NCBI GenBank assembly: GCA_029782095.1
Contig: JAKOVL010000164.1
Coordinates: forward strand, 33,347-97,346
DNA from: Bacillota bacterium
GTDB lineage: Bacteria > Bacillota > Dethiobacteria > DTU022
Reading direction: 5' to 3'
Length of the DNA stretch: 64,000 bases
The notes under the pieces are model-generated. The model was not told the DNA's origin and ran no database searches. It was given only the letters and a program-made list of their open reading frames with translations. Of this stretch, positions 40,344-48,418 are shown piece after piece (positions within the stretch are counted from its first letter, which is position 1; every line of letters starts with the position of its first letter). A program made the translations under genes and the position numbers.

Positions 40344-42830
40344 ATGAAAGACTGGAAAGCACAGCGCAAAGACAAACTCAAAGATTTAACCCTGGGCGCA
40401 CAGTACTTGGCTTACTTGCTGACGGTTCTTACCCTGGTTGTCGGCACCATCAGAGAAAAGCATAGCTTTAGCACTTCATCCCAATTGTTGATCGGCTTTT
40501 TGCTGCCCTCCGTCATGCTAATATTATTCCTGGATTACCAGCTCATGAAGAAGGAATATGAGCGGAAATTCCTGCTGTTCTGGAACATCGTAAAGTATTC
40601 TCTGCTCTTTGCTTTAATTGCCGTTGCGCTCAGCGTTTCACAAAGCGGGACCATTGGGCTCTTCCCGGCCATTTTCTTGCTGCCGGTAGTGCTGGCCAGC
40701 GCTACCATGGGACAGCGCTGGGGTATGATCTTTTCTGCCGCCGCCGCAGGGTGTATTTTCGTGTTCTCAGGAGGTTTTAGCTCCACCCCCAGCCAGGTTG
40801 TCAATTCCGTAGAGATGGCCCTGGTTCACGGCGGAATTTATTTTGTGCTGTCCTGGTTTTTGGGGGGAATTATCGAAGTAGAAAAAGTGACTTTGCTGAA
40901 GCAGCATTACCTGCCGGATGATGGAAAAAGCCTCTACCAGGAGCTCTTTGAAATGGCCCCGGTGGCCTACCTGATGACCACAGCAGAGGGCCTTATCCAG
41001 GAGGCAAATTTGGCGGCGGGAAAGCTATTGGAAGTTCAAAAGCAGGAGTTGGAAGGCATGAAGATCCAGGCATTTTTTGCTCCCGATAGCGGCAGCAACT
41101 TTAACAGATTTGTGGAGCAGCTAAGGCACCGGCTCTCCCGGGGGCGCCTGGAATTTGAAGCTGTTTTTCTACGCCAGGGAAGCGGTAGTTTTCCGGCCGC
41201 AATTACAGTGGAGGCGAAAAAAAATTTCTACGGCAAGGTGACCGGCCTGCGCTGGGTGATTCAGGATCTCAGTCTGCGCCGGCAGGCCGAATCAGAAAAG
41301 CGGGAAAAGGAGCTGGCAGCCAGGATGAAGCAGGAACGCGATCTCCTGGCCCGGGTGATGGAGATTAGCCCGGCAGGGGTTCTCGTCGTGGACCGGCAAG
41401 GCTTGATTTTATGTGCGAATGACCGGGCAAGGGAGATTATGGGCGAACTCAGGGGGGATGGCGGGCCGCGGGCAATGGAAATGGTAAAGAGGGTTTCCGG
41501 CGAACTGGAGAAGCTTTTTCAGCAAGTTATGAAGACGAAGGCGGCCATTTGCAAAGATGAGCAAGCCCTGGAGAACAACGGTGACGGGCGGAGGGTGTAC
41601 CTCTCCGTTAGCGGGGCGCCTGTTTTTAACCTGGAAGGCGAAATAGAGCAGGTGGTCTTAACCCTGGAGGATATTACCATCGCGAAGAAGATGTCGGAAG
41701 AGATCATAAAGGCGGATAGGCTGGAGACCCTGGAACTTCTGGCCGGCGGTATCGCTCATGATTTTAAAAATTACATGGCGGTGATCATGGGACATATTTC
41801 CCTGCTGAAAGTGAAAAGCCAGAACCATGATATTAAAGAACATTTGGATAGGACGGAGAAGGTAGCTTTAAGAGCCAAGGAGTTAACCCGGAAGCTCTTA
41901 GCCTTTGCCAAAGGGGGAGAGCCGGCCCGGAAAATCATCTACCTGCAGGATCTTCTCCAGGAAACGGCCGACTTTGCGTTAAGCGGCTCCTCTGTTGTTT
42001 GCCAAACCCAGATCGAGGAAAACCTCTGGCCGGTGGAAGCCGATGAAGCACAAATCGGACAGGTAATCAACAATCTTTTAATCAATGCCGTCCAGTCCAT
42101 GCCGGAGGGGGGGAAAGTAGAGCTGCGCGCCAGAAATATCCACGTTGATCCGGAAGGTGGCCCGGAGCAATGGCATCTCCCACCCGGCGACTATGTGGAG
42201 TTCACCATCACCGACGAAGGCGAAGGGATACCCCCGGAACTGTTGAGCAAGATATACGATCCCTTTTTCTCTACAAAACCCCAGGGCAGCGGGCTGGGCC
42301 TGGCCACCGCCAAAACCATCGTCCACAATCATGGCGGCTTTATCCGGGTGGAGTCCCAAAGAGGGGTGGGCACCACCTTCGCGGTCTACCTGCCGGCCTC
42401 CAACAAGTTGTGTCTCAATTACCAGGAAGAGAACGAAGAGCTATACTTCGGCCAGGGTCGAGTTCTGGTCATGGATGATGAAGAGTCGGTGCTCCAGGTT
42501 TGCGGCGACATGCTGAAGCACCTGGGGAAGCAGGCAGTATTTGCCTATAATGGAATTGAGGCGGTAGAGATATACAAGCGGGAGATGGAGGCGGGCAATC
42601 CTTTTGACGTGGTAGTCATGGATCTCACGGTCCCCGGGGGTGTAGGGGGCAAGGAAGCTGTGAAACTGCTGCGGAGCCTGGATCCCGGGGTAAAGGTTAT
42701 TGTCTCCAGCGGCTACTCCGAGGCTTCCATAATCACCGAATACCAGAAGTATGGCTTTGCCGGCTATATCAATAAGCCTTACCGGATTAAGGAACTAAGT
42801 TCCGCTTTAAGGAAAGTTATGGAAAAGTAA
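40344..42830 (+). CDS. Membrane hybrid sensor histidine kinase with receiver domain
   Basis: 828 residues from ATG 40344, the first start giving a normal kinase N-terminus. Six membrane helices (about 15-180) are followed by two PAS-like domains (about 195-310 and 330-450). HisKA has the phosphorylated H472 in GGIAHDFKNYM, then the ATPase boxes NNLLINAVQSMPEGG (N), DEGEGIPPELL (G1) and GSGLGLATAKTIV (G2). The C-terminal receiver (about 705-828) has MDDEES and phospho-acceptor D760 in VVMDLTVPGG, with K at INKPYR. No separate response regulator or output domain is adjacent, so the phosphorelay partner is elsewhere. Signal unknown. Confidence 0.93.
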   Translation: MKDWKAQRKDKLKDLTLGAQYLAYLLTVLTLVVGTIREKHSFSTSSQLLIGFLLPSVMLILFLDYQLMKKEYERKFLLFWNIVKYSLLFALIAVALSVSQSGTIGLFPAIFLLPVVLASATMGQRWGMIFSAAAAGCIFVFSGGFSSTPSQVVNSVEMALVHGGIYFVLSWFLGGIIEVEKVTLLKQHYLPDDGKSLYQELFEMAPVAYLMTTAEGLIQEANLAAGKLLEVQKQELEGMKIQAFFAPDSGSNFNRFVEQLRHRLSRGRLEFEAVFLRQGSGSFPAAITVEAKKNFYGKVTGLRWVIQDLSLRRQAESEKREKELAARMKQERDLLARVMEISPAGVLVVDRQGLILCANDRAREIMGELRGDGGPRAMEMVKRVSGELEKLFQQVMKTKAAICKDEQALENNGDGRRVYLSVSGAPVFNLEGEIEQVVLTLEDITIAKKMSEEIIKADRLETLELLAGGIAHDFKNYMAVIMGHISLLKVKSQNHDIKEHLDRTEKVALRAKELTRKLLAFAKGGEPARKIIYLQDLLQETADFALSGSSVVCQTQIEENLWPVEADEAQIGQVINNLLINAVQSMPEGGKVELRARNIHVDPEGGPEQWHLPPGDYVEFTITDEGEGIPPELLSKIYDPFFSTKPQGSGLGLATAKTIVHNHGGFIRVESQRGVGTTFAVYLPASNKLCLNYQEENEELYFGQGRVLVMDDEESVLQVCGDMLKHLGKQAVFAYNGIEAVEIYKREMEAGNPFDVVVMDLTVPGGVGGKEAVKLLRSLDPGVKVIVSSGYSEASIITEYQKYGFAGYINKPYRIKELSSALRKVMEK

Positions 42831-42928
42831 AGGGGAGTATGCGGCCTGCTTCCATGGGACTCGGGGAAATGCGGCCTGCATTTAGGCTTTAATCATATAA
42901 ACGGGAAAAAACATCCTTATTGGCCTTC

Positions 42929-42956
42929 GCTCCGGAACCTCCGGAGCAATTTATTC
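42929..42956 (+). terminator. Probable terminator after the kinase gene
   Basis: GCTCCGG (42929-42935) pairs with CCGGAGC (42941-42947), loop AACCT, then AATTTATTCT; the T-run is imperfect. Confidence 0.55.
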
Positions 42957-43041
42957 TCATAAGATAAAAATAAAAAGGATTTAACAATACAATTTTAGAA
43001 TTATATACCAGCTTTTATTTTTAAGCAAGGAGGAAAGGCAA

Positions 43042-43860
43042 TTGTTCAAGTACGGTCCCGGCAAGACATTTGTAAGGGCCGCTGTTCGCTTAAGCTGGCC
43101 CATTATCAAAGCAGGAAAGAAGTGGAGCAATAAACCCATCTTGAAATGGATTATCAACCCGTTTTTTGCTTACCCCTACAACGAAGTTACCGCCATACCC
43201 ATCAACGTCAAAGTGGAGATGCCGGACAGCGTGCCGATTCCCCAGCGCCTGGTGGAGCGGGTCATATCTATGGCCTCGGATATTTTTATCCTGGACGAAT
43301 GTATCTGCCGCGGGGTTACCAATTGCTCGAGCTACTCCAAAAAAATCGGCTGCATGGCCCTGGGAAGGCCCGTTAAGCGGATGCACCCTTCCCACGGGCG
43401 TCTGGTTAGCCGGGAGGAGGCCCTGGCCCACGCCAAGAAGGCCGCCGACGCCGGGTTAATTGCCAATATTGCTCATGTCTGGATCGACCCTCTGGCTTTT
43501 GCCTTGCCCAATTTTAACCGGCTTATGTTTATCTGCTTCTGCGATGACTGCTGCTGCCTTTACCGCACCTACCTTAAGGATCGAGGTCCCAACCTGGACA
43601 AGGCTTACAAGCGGCTACCGGGGATTTCGGTGCGGGTGGAACGGGAATTATGTGAAAAATGCGGGAAATGTGCCGAGCTCTGCTTCGTAGGGGCTATTAG
43701 GATGGAGGCAGGGAGGCCGGTTATTACCGAGGACTGCCGGGGCTGCGGGCGCTGCGTGGAGATGTGCCCGCATCAGGCGATGAAGCTGGAGCTGGAAGAC
43801 GAAGAAACCCTCTTCGCCCGGCTCAAAGAACGCATTGAAGCTGTCGCCGATATCAGCTAA
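43042..43860 (+). CDS. 4Fe-4S ferredoxin-type protein of the methyltransferase region
   Basis: 272 residues from TTG after AAGGAGG. The first 190 residues hold several unusual cysteines (DECICRGVTNCSSYSKKIGC near 80-99, CFCDDCCC near 162-169), suggesting another metal site. The C-terminal 75 residues are a classical two-cluster ferredoxin (CEKCGKCAELCFVGAI, CRGCGRCVEMCPHQAM). Proteins of this layout occur beside corrinoid methyltransferase genes in acetogens and sulfate reducers. An electron-delivery role to the corrinoid activator is inferred. Confidence 0.75.
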   Translation: MFKYGPGKTFVRAAVRLSWPIIKAGKKWSNKPILKWIINPFFAYPYNEVTAIPINVKVEMPDSVPIPQRLVERVISMASDIFILDECICRGVTNCSSYSKKIGCMALGRPVKRMHPSHGRLVSREEALAHAKKAADAGLIANIAHVWIDPLAFALPNFNRLMFICFCDDCCCLYRTYLKDRGPNLDKAYKRLPGISVRVERELCEKCGKCAELCFVGAIRMEAGRPVITEDCRGCGRCVEMCPHQAMKLELEDEETLFARLKERIEAVADIS

Positions 43861-43896
43861 TCCAGGCCCGGAAGAGAATTTTTCAGGCATAATGTT

Positions 43897-43920
43897 AAAG
43901 GCCCGGGGGACCGGGCCTTT
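43897..43920. terminator. Bidirectional terminator between convergent genes
   Basis: AAAGGCCCGG (43897-43906) pairs with CCGGGCCTTT (43911-43920) around GGGA; symmetrical A and T flanks serve both directions. Confidence 0.75.
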
Positions 43921-43934
43921 CCTAGGCAAACTAT

Positions 43935-44600
43935 TCATGATGTTGACAACCCCTTATTGAGGATCTCCTGGCACAGTTTTATTCCCACCACGGCGTCAAC
44001 ACACCAGTAATCGGCTCCCACGTATGCGCAGACCTGGGCGTTGAGCAGGCTGCCGCCAATAATTACGGGGGTGCGGGCCACGCGGGCTACCCTGGATTGG
44101 CGGAGAGTGTGCACCGTCTGCTGCATGGCGTCAAAGGCAACGGTGAGCAAACCGGACAAGCCGATGATATCGGGGTTGATTTCTTCCGCTGCTTCCCTGA
44201 ACGCTTCCGGGGGCACATCCACCCCCAGGTCGGTAATGGTAAAACCGTGACAGCGGGCCATGGTGCTGAACATATTTTTCCCAATATCGTGGATATCTCC
44301 CTGAACGGTGCCCAGGAGAATATGCCCATTTTCCCGGCCATAAAAGTAATGGCACAAATGCGGTTCGGTCAACTCCATAACCTGGCGAAAAATTTCTCCG
44401 GCCATCATTAAGCCGGAAAGGTAATAATCATGTTGTTCATAGCGTATACCGACCCCGGTCATTCCCTTCTGGCATTCCTCCAGTATTTCCAGCGGACTGG
44501 CCCCTTCTTGCAGTGCCTCCCGGACCAGGGATAATACGCCCTCTTCATCCAGTTCCAGCAGCATTTTACCGATCAGCGGCAACCGCTCAAATTTTTTCAT
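43935..44600 (-). CDS. Corrinoid (B12-binding) protein, MtaC/MtmC type
   Basis: 221 residues. An N-terminal helical cap (about 1-90, LVREALQEGASPLEILEECQKGM) is followed by the Rossmann B12 domain with the base-off/His-on motif GDIHDIGKN, then DLGVDVPPEAF and IGLSGLLT, and IIGGSLLNAQVCAYVGADYWC. It carries a methyl group on cobalt between a substrate methyltransferase and a methyl-THF methyltransferase. Its ATG overlaps the end of the GntR gene by 14 bases. A second corrinoid protein is encoded at 46503-47123 in the divergent operon. Confidence 0.94.
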   Translation of the reverse strand: MKKFERLPLIGKMLLELDEEGVLSLVREALQEGASPLEILEECQKGMTGVGIRYEQHDYYLSGLMMAGEIFRQVMELTEPHLCHYFYGRENGHILLGTVQGDIHDIGKNMFSTMARCHGFTITDLGVDVPPEAFREAAEEINPDIIGLSGLLTVAFDAMQQTVHTLRQSRVARVARTPVIIGGSLLNAQVCAYVGADYWCVDAVVGIKLCQEILNKGLSTS

Positions 44601-45429
44601 TCCTGAACTCCTTTGGCATATTCAAACCGATGGTGGCCTGTAAGCGCAGGCGGTCTCCCGGGCAGGTAAAATATCCCCAGCTGGCGGGCCGGTCGTCAAA
44701 ATCGTAAAAAAGATGTTCCAGGCGAAAACCCGCCGCCGGGGTCTTGATTCCCAGAAGCGCGGCATCTTCTTCTGGAAGCAGGATTGACTCCATCCGCAGG
44801 TCGCCCTTTTTGATCAACGGGGAGGCCGTTCCGGAGAACAAGCCTTGAAGGACGGTCACCTCCAGCTCCGATTCAATAACCGGGCGCCTGGGGTCGTAGA
44901 CTAAATAGCCGCGGTGGCAAAAAGCCGGCCGCCCCTCGGTTAGGATTAGACGCCTTATGTAGACGGTATGATCTCCCCTCTTTATATTTAATTTTTGTGC
45001 TATCTCCTCATCTGCGGCCTTAAATTTTGCCTCCAGAAGCTTCACCGCAGTGGAAGGATTGGAGAATATTTCCTGCAGATGGTTCAAGTAAAATGCGGCG
45101 GCGCTCAAGCGGGGAGTATTAACAAAAGTGCCCTTACCCTGGAAGGCGACCACCACGTTTTGTTCCGCCAGCAAGTTGATGGCCCTTCTTACGGTCATGG
45201 GGCTGACTTTGTAGGCTTGGACCAGCATTGCTTCCGAAGGCAGCTGATCGCCGGGGAGGTAGAGGCCCTCATTAATTTGCCGGCGTAAAATGTTGGCCAG
45301 CTGAACGTAAAGCGGCAATCCCAGGCTGCGATCAATAGCCGCTGTTGAGCCGGCTGCCGGGCCGCCTTTGGAGTCCTGCAAGGCAATCCCTACTTTCCGT
45401 TCTACGGTTTTCTCGGGCATTTCAGGCAT
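44587..45429 (-). CDS. GntR-family regulator with UTRA ligand domain
   Basis: 280 residues from ATG 45429; an ATG at 45420 and an upstream TTG at 45516 are alternatives, none with a strong ribosome site. The winged helix is clear (PLYVQLANILRRQINEGLYLPGDQLPSEAML, SPMTVRRAINLLAEQNVVVAFQGKGTFV). The rest (about 110-270) is a UTRA small-molecule-binding domain, as in HutC/FarR-type regulators. It is coupled to a corrinoid protein and faces the methyltransferase operon, with a perfect palindrome in between, so it probably controls both arms in response to the methylated substrate or a metabolite. Confidence 0.9.
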   Translation of the reverse strand: MPEMPEKTVERKVGIALQDSKGGPAAGSTAAIDRSLGLPLYVQLANILRRQINEGLYLPGDQLPSEAMLVQAYKVSPMTVRRAINLLAEQNVVVAFQGKGTFVNTPRLSAAAFYLNHLQEIFSNPSTAVKLLEAKFKAADEEIAQKLNIKRGDHTVYIRRLILTEGRPAFCHRGYLVYDPRRPVIESELEVTVLQGLFSGTASPLIKKGDLRMESILLPEEDAALLGIKTPAAGFRLEHLFYDFDDRPASWGYFTCPGDRLRLQATIGLNMPKEFRNEKI

Positions 45430-45499
45430 TTTCAAGTTTACACTATTTTTTGCCTTATGTCGATACAACCGCTGTTTACCCAAAAAACAATTGTCTAGC

Positions 45500-45550
45500 T
45501 TGACAGGCTTTTCCAACAGCGGTATACTTCCCTATAGAAGTTCTAACTTC
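45500..45550 (+). promoter_or_regulatory. Promoter and operator of the corrinoid methyltransferase operon
   Basis: TTGACA (45500-45505), exactly 17 bases, TATACT (45523-45528). Just past the expected start site the perfect inverted repeat GAAGTT-CT-AACTTC (45537-45550) is flanked by CTATA and CATATA. Position and symmetry fit an operator for the divergent GntR/UTRA regulator. Confidence 0.75.
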
Positions 45551-45709
45551 CATATATAATTCCTGCCTGAAAGCGGCCCTACCAGGCCATTTTATAGAAC
45601 GGTTCAGGTTTAAAGCGGCGGGCTTCCCGAGCATATCCGGCCGGAAAAGGCCGTTCCAGGAATGCGAATTTAACCTCCGAATCGATGAGGAGAGTCCCAA
45701 AGGAACGCT

Positions 45710-46501
45710 ATGAAGGATAGAGGCCACAAATCCGCCATCATTGCCTGCGCTGCCGTAATGGAAGAACTGTTTTCTTTTCTTCCGGACGGCATGGACAGGT
45801 TCAGCCTCGATCCGGAACTGCACCGCCGTCCCGCTGAATTGCACCGCATCATACAAAAAAATATAGACCATTTGTCGAAGATGGCTGCCGAAAACGGCTC
45901 TCCCCTGAATGTTATCCTGGGCTGCGGCTTATGCTCCCAGGCTCTGGAAGGAATCAAGGCCGAAAATTGCCGGCTGATCATTCCCCGGGTGGATAACTGC
46001 ATCGCCATCTTTCTGGGCTCGCGCCAGGCCTACCGGCAGCAACTGATTTGCCGGCCGGGAACCTATTTTTTAACCGGGGGATGGGTGAAGTCAGCCAATA
46101 CTCCCTTTCATGAATACAGGCTTGCCACCAGGCGTTTTGGGAAGAAGAAGGCTCGCTCCCTCTTAAAGATAATGATGGCCCGCTACCGGCGGTTGGCCTT
46201 GATCCACACCGGTCAGTACGAAATTGGCCTTTACCGGCGCTATGCCCGTCGCGTCGCCAGAATCTTAGGGCTGGATTACGAGGAAATTCAGGGATCGACC
46301 CTGCTATTGGAAAAGATGCCGGCCGGACCGTGGGATGAAGATTTTATTGTGGTAAACCCCGGGGAAGAGGTTAGGCTGGCTGATTTTTTCATTAACCCCT
46401 GGGAGGAGTGCAAACAAACAGCAAAAGGCGGCTGGGGAAAGGTGATGCTGGGGGCTAACCTGGCCCCAAGAAGATTAAAAAAAGAAGAGGAGGACGGTTA
46501 A
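45710..46501 (+). CDS. DUF1638 protein
   Basis: 263 residues. SAIIACAAVMEEL at the start, LGCGLCSQALEGIKAENCRLIIPRVDNCIAIFLGS in the middle and PGTYFLTGGWV mark DUF1638, a family found beside corrinoid methyltransferases and UroD-like proteins in methanogens and acetogens. The conserved cysteines suggest metal or corrinoid handling, but the biochemical role is not known to me. First gene of the operon; its stop overlaps the ribosome-site region of the corrinoid gene. No good ribosome site precedes ATG 45710 (GAACGCT), so it may be weakly translated. Confidence 0.88.
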   Translation: MKDRGHKSAIIACAAVMEELFSFLPDGMDRFSLDPELHRRPAELHRIIQKNIDHLSKMAAENGSPLNVILGCGLCSQALEGIKAENCRLIIPRVDNCIAIFLGSRQAYRQQLICRPGTYFLTGGWVKSANTPFHEYRLATRRFGKKKARSLLKIMMARYRRLALIHTGQYEIGLYRRYARRVARILGLDYEEIQGSTLLLEKMPAGPWDEDFIVVNPGEEVRLADFFINPWEECKQTAKGGWGKVMLGANLAPRRLKKEEEDG

Positions 46502-46502
46502 A

Positions 46503-47123
46503 TTGGAGAAGCTGATCGAGTACATCTCCAACATCGACGAAAAGAAAACCCTGGAGGAAGTGAAGCGATTGCTGGCGGAAGGGACCGATCCCCTGATCCT
46601 GGTGGAGGCTCTCCGGGAGGGCATGTCCATAATCGGGGAGAGATTTGAATCTGGAGAATACTTTCTCTCCGAGTTGATTATGTCTGCCGAGATATTCAAG
46701 GAGGCCGCCGAAGTGATTACCCCCTATCTTAAACCGGGCAGCGGGGAGCATAAGGGCACTATTGTTATCGGTACCGTTCAGGGGGATATCCATTACATCG
46801 GAAAAAATATTGTGGCTACCCTGCTCCGCTGCGAAGGCTATGAGGTTCACGACCTGGGGGAAGATGTCAAGCCGGAAGCCTTCGTTGAAAAAGTAAAAGA
46901 AACCGGCGCCAAAATAGTGGGCCTTTCGGCGCTTTTAACCGTGGCCTTCGATGCCATGAAGGCGACGGTGGAAAAATTGAAAGAAGCGGGCCTTCGGGAC
47001 CAGGTTAAGGTTATTATCGGCGGAGCTCCGGTGAACGAATCCGTGGTGGACTATTGCGGCGCGGATGCTTACGGGAAAGATGCCAGCGAAGCGGTAAAGC
47101 TGGCCAATTCATACCTGTCATAA
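46503..47123 (+). CDS. Second corrinoid protein
   Basis: 206 residues from TTG after AGGAGGA. Same architecture as the other corrinoid protein: helical cap (LLAEGTDPLILVEALREGM) and B12 Rossmann domain with GDIHYIGKN, where the usual DxHDIG reads DIHYIG; the ligand His and the D and G are kept. GLSALLTVAFDAMKATVEKL and IIGGAPVNESVVDYCGADAYG complete the fold. It is the likely methyl carrier between the UroD-type methyltransferase (next gene) and the methyl-THF methyltransferase at 50323. Confidence 0.94.
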   Translation: MEKLIEYISNIDEKKTLEEVKRLLAEGTDPLILVEALREGMSIIGERFESGEYFLSELIMSAEIFKEAAEVITPYLKPGSGEHKGTIVIGTVQGDIHYIGKNIVATLLRCEGYEVHDLGEDVKPEAFVEKVKETGAKIVGLSALLTVAFDAMKATVEKLKEAGLRDQVKVIIGGAPVNESVVDYCGADAYGKDASEAVKLANSYLS

Positions 47124-47143
47124 GGGGAGGGGAGGGAGTTTTT

Positions 47144-48301
47144 ATGGCGACAATGACTGCCGAGGAAAGGATCTATACGGCCATCAGGCTGGGGAAGCCG
47201 GATCGGGTGCCGGTGGTGCCCATCATCGACATGTTTTCCAGCCGCTATGGCGGAATTACCCAGCATGAGATGTTTTTCGATTTTAACAAGGCCAATGCAG
47301 CCCTGGAGAAAACCATGCGCGACCTGGGCTGGCTCGATGGTTTTCACCTTTCCTATGCGGGCAAGGGAAACATGCTGCGCTTTCTTTTTCTGGTCCCGCC
47401 CAAGCTGCCGGGGGTTGACGGCTACCCCGAAGATGCCCTGTGGCAGTTTGTGGAGGAGTCGGTCATGAAGCCCGAGGAGTACGCGGATGTAGTTGAGAAG
47501 GGAGCCCTGCGCTGGATGATGGGAAAATTGAGGGATCATAATCCCTGTCACGCCACTAAGGGCAAGTTTTTGCAGTCGTCAGCCAGGCTAGGCCTCTACA
47601 TGCTTCAATTTAAGCGCTCCTACCGGGGCTGGAAGAAAAAAGGCGTTGTCGACCTGGTGGGCCCCAATATCACCTTTACCCCCATGGAATGGATTTCCAT
47701 CGCTCTGCGCTCCTTTACCGATTATGTCATGGATCTCTACCGCTACCCGGAAGAGATGAAGAAGGCCAGCAAGGCGTTCATGAAATTCTTTAAGCGCTTT
47801 GGTTTGCTTCTGACCCGGGTCACCGGGATACCCCGGATATTCATGGGCGGAACCAGGACCAGCGCCTCGGTTATCAATCCCAAGCAATTTGAAGAATTCG
47901 CCCTGCCGGAATGGCTGGAAATGAGTGAATACTTCGTGCAGCACAATATCACGCCCATACTTCACCTGGACAGCAACTGGACGCCCTTTTTGCACTATTT
48001 CAAAGAATTTCCCCGAGGGAAATGCATCCTTAACCTGGACGGAGTGACGGATATTTTTAAAGCCAAAGAAATCCTGGGGGACCACATGTGCATCATGGGC
48101 GACGTGCCCGCCGCCCTGCTGAAACTGGGCGAGCCGGAGGAGGTGGAGGCGTACTGCCAGCGACTGATCCGGGAAGTGGGCGCCGATGGAGGCTTTATTC
48201 TCAGCTCCGGCTGTACAATACCCATCGATGCCCGGCCGGAGAATGTTAAGGCTATGCTGCAATCAGTCCATAAATACGGGGTCTACCCCATCAAGGGCTA
48301 A
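47144..48301 (+). CDS. UroD-family methyltransferase (MtaA/MtbA-like)
   Basis: 385 residues from ATG 47144 after GGGGAGGGGAGGG. RIYTAIRLGKPDRVPVVPIIDMF is the UroD-family start, and FILSSGCTIPIDARPENVKAMLQSV the C-terminal zinc-binding SGC type motif; an HLDSNWTPFLHYFKEFPRGKCILNLDG stretch lies about 285-310. UroD-like proteins next to corrinoid proteins move methyl groups to or from a substrate (methanol, methylamines, methoxylated or methylthio compounds). No MtaB, MttB or MtvB-type substrate methyltransferase is in the cluster, so this protein may itself be the substrate-specific one. Confidence 0.9.
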   Translation: MATMTAEERIYTAIRLGKPDRVPVVPIIDMFSSRYGGITQHEMFFDFNKANAALEKTMRDLGWLDGFHLSYAGKGNMLRFLFLVPPKLPGVDGYPEDALWQFVEESVMKPEEYADVVEKGALRWMMGKLRDHNPCHATKGKFLQSSARLGLYMLQFKRSYRGWKKKGVVDLVGPNITFTPMEWISIALRSFTDYVMDLYRYPEEMKKASKAFMKFFKRFGLLLTRVTGIPRIFMGGTRTSASVINPKQFEEFALPEWLEMSEYFVQHNITPILHLDSNWTPFLHYFKEFPRGKCILNLDGVTDIFKAKEILGDHMCIMGDVPAALLKLGEPEEVEAYCQRLIREVGADGGFILSSGCTIPIDARPENVKAMLQSVHKYGVYPIKG

Positions 48302-48418
48302 ATCATTCCGGCGCCGGGCTGGTCTGGAAATCCTTTTTGAAAGTGGGGAGGAGCAGGAGGAATAGGGTGGGCGCTTCTTTAATAAAAACCAAAAATATGT
48401 CGGGAAGTAGTAAGCCTA

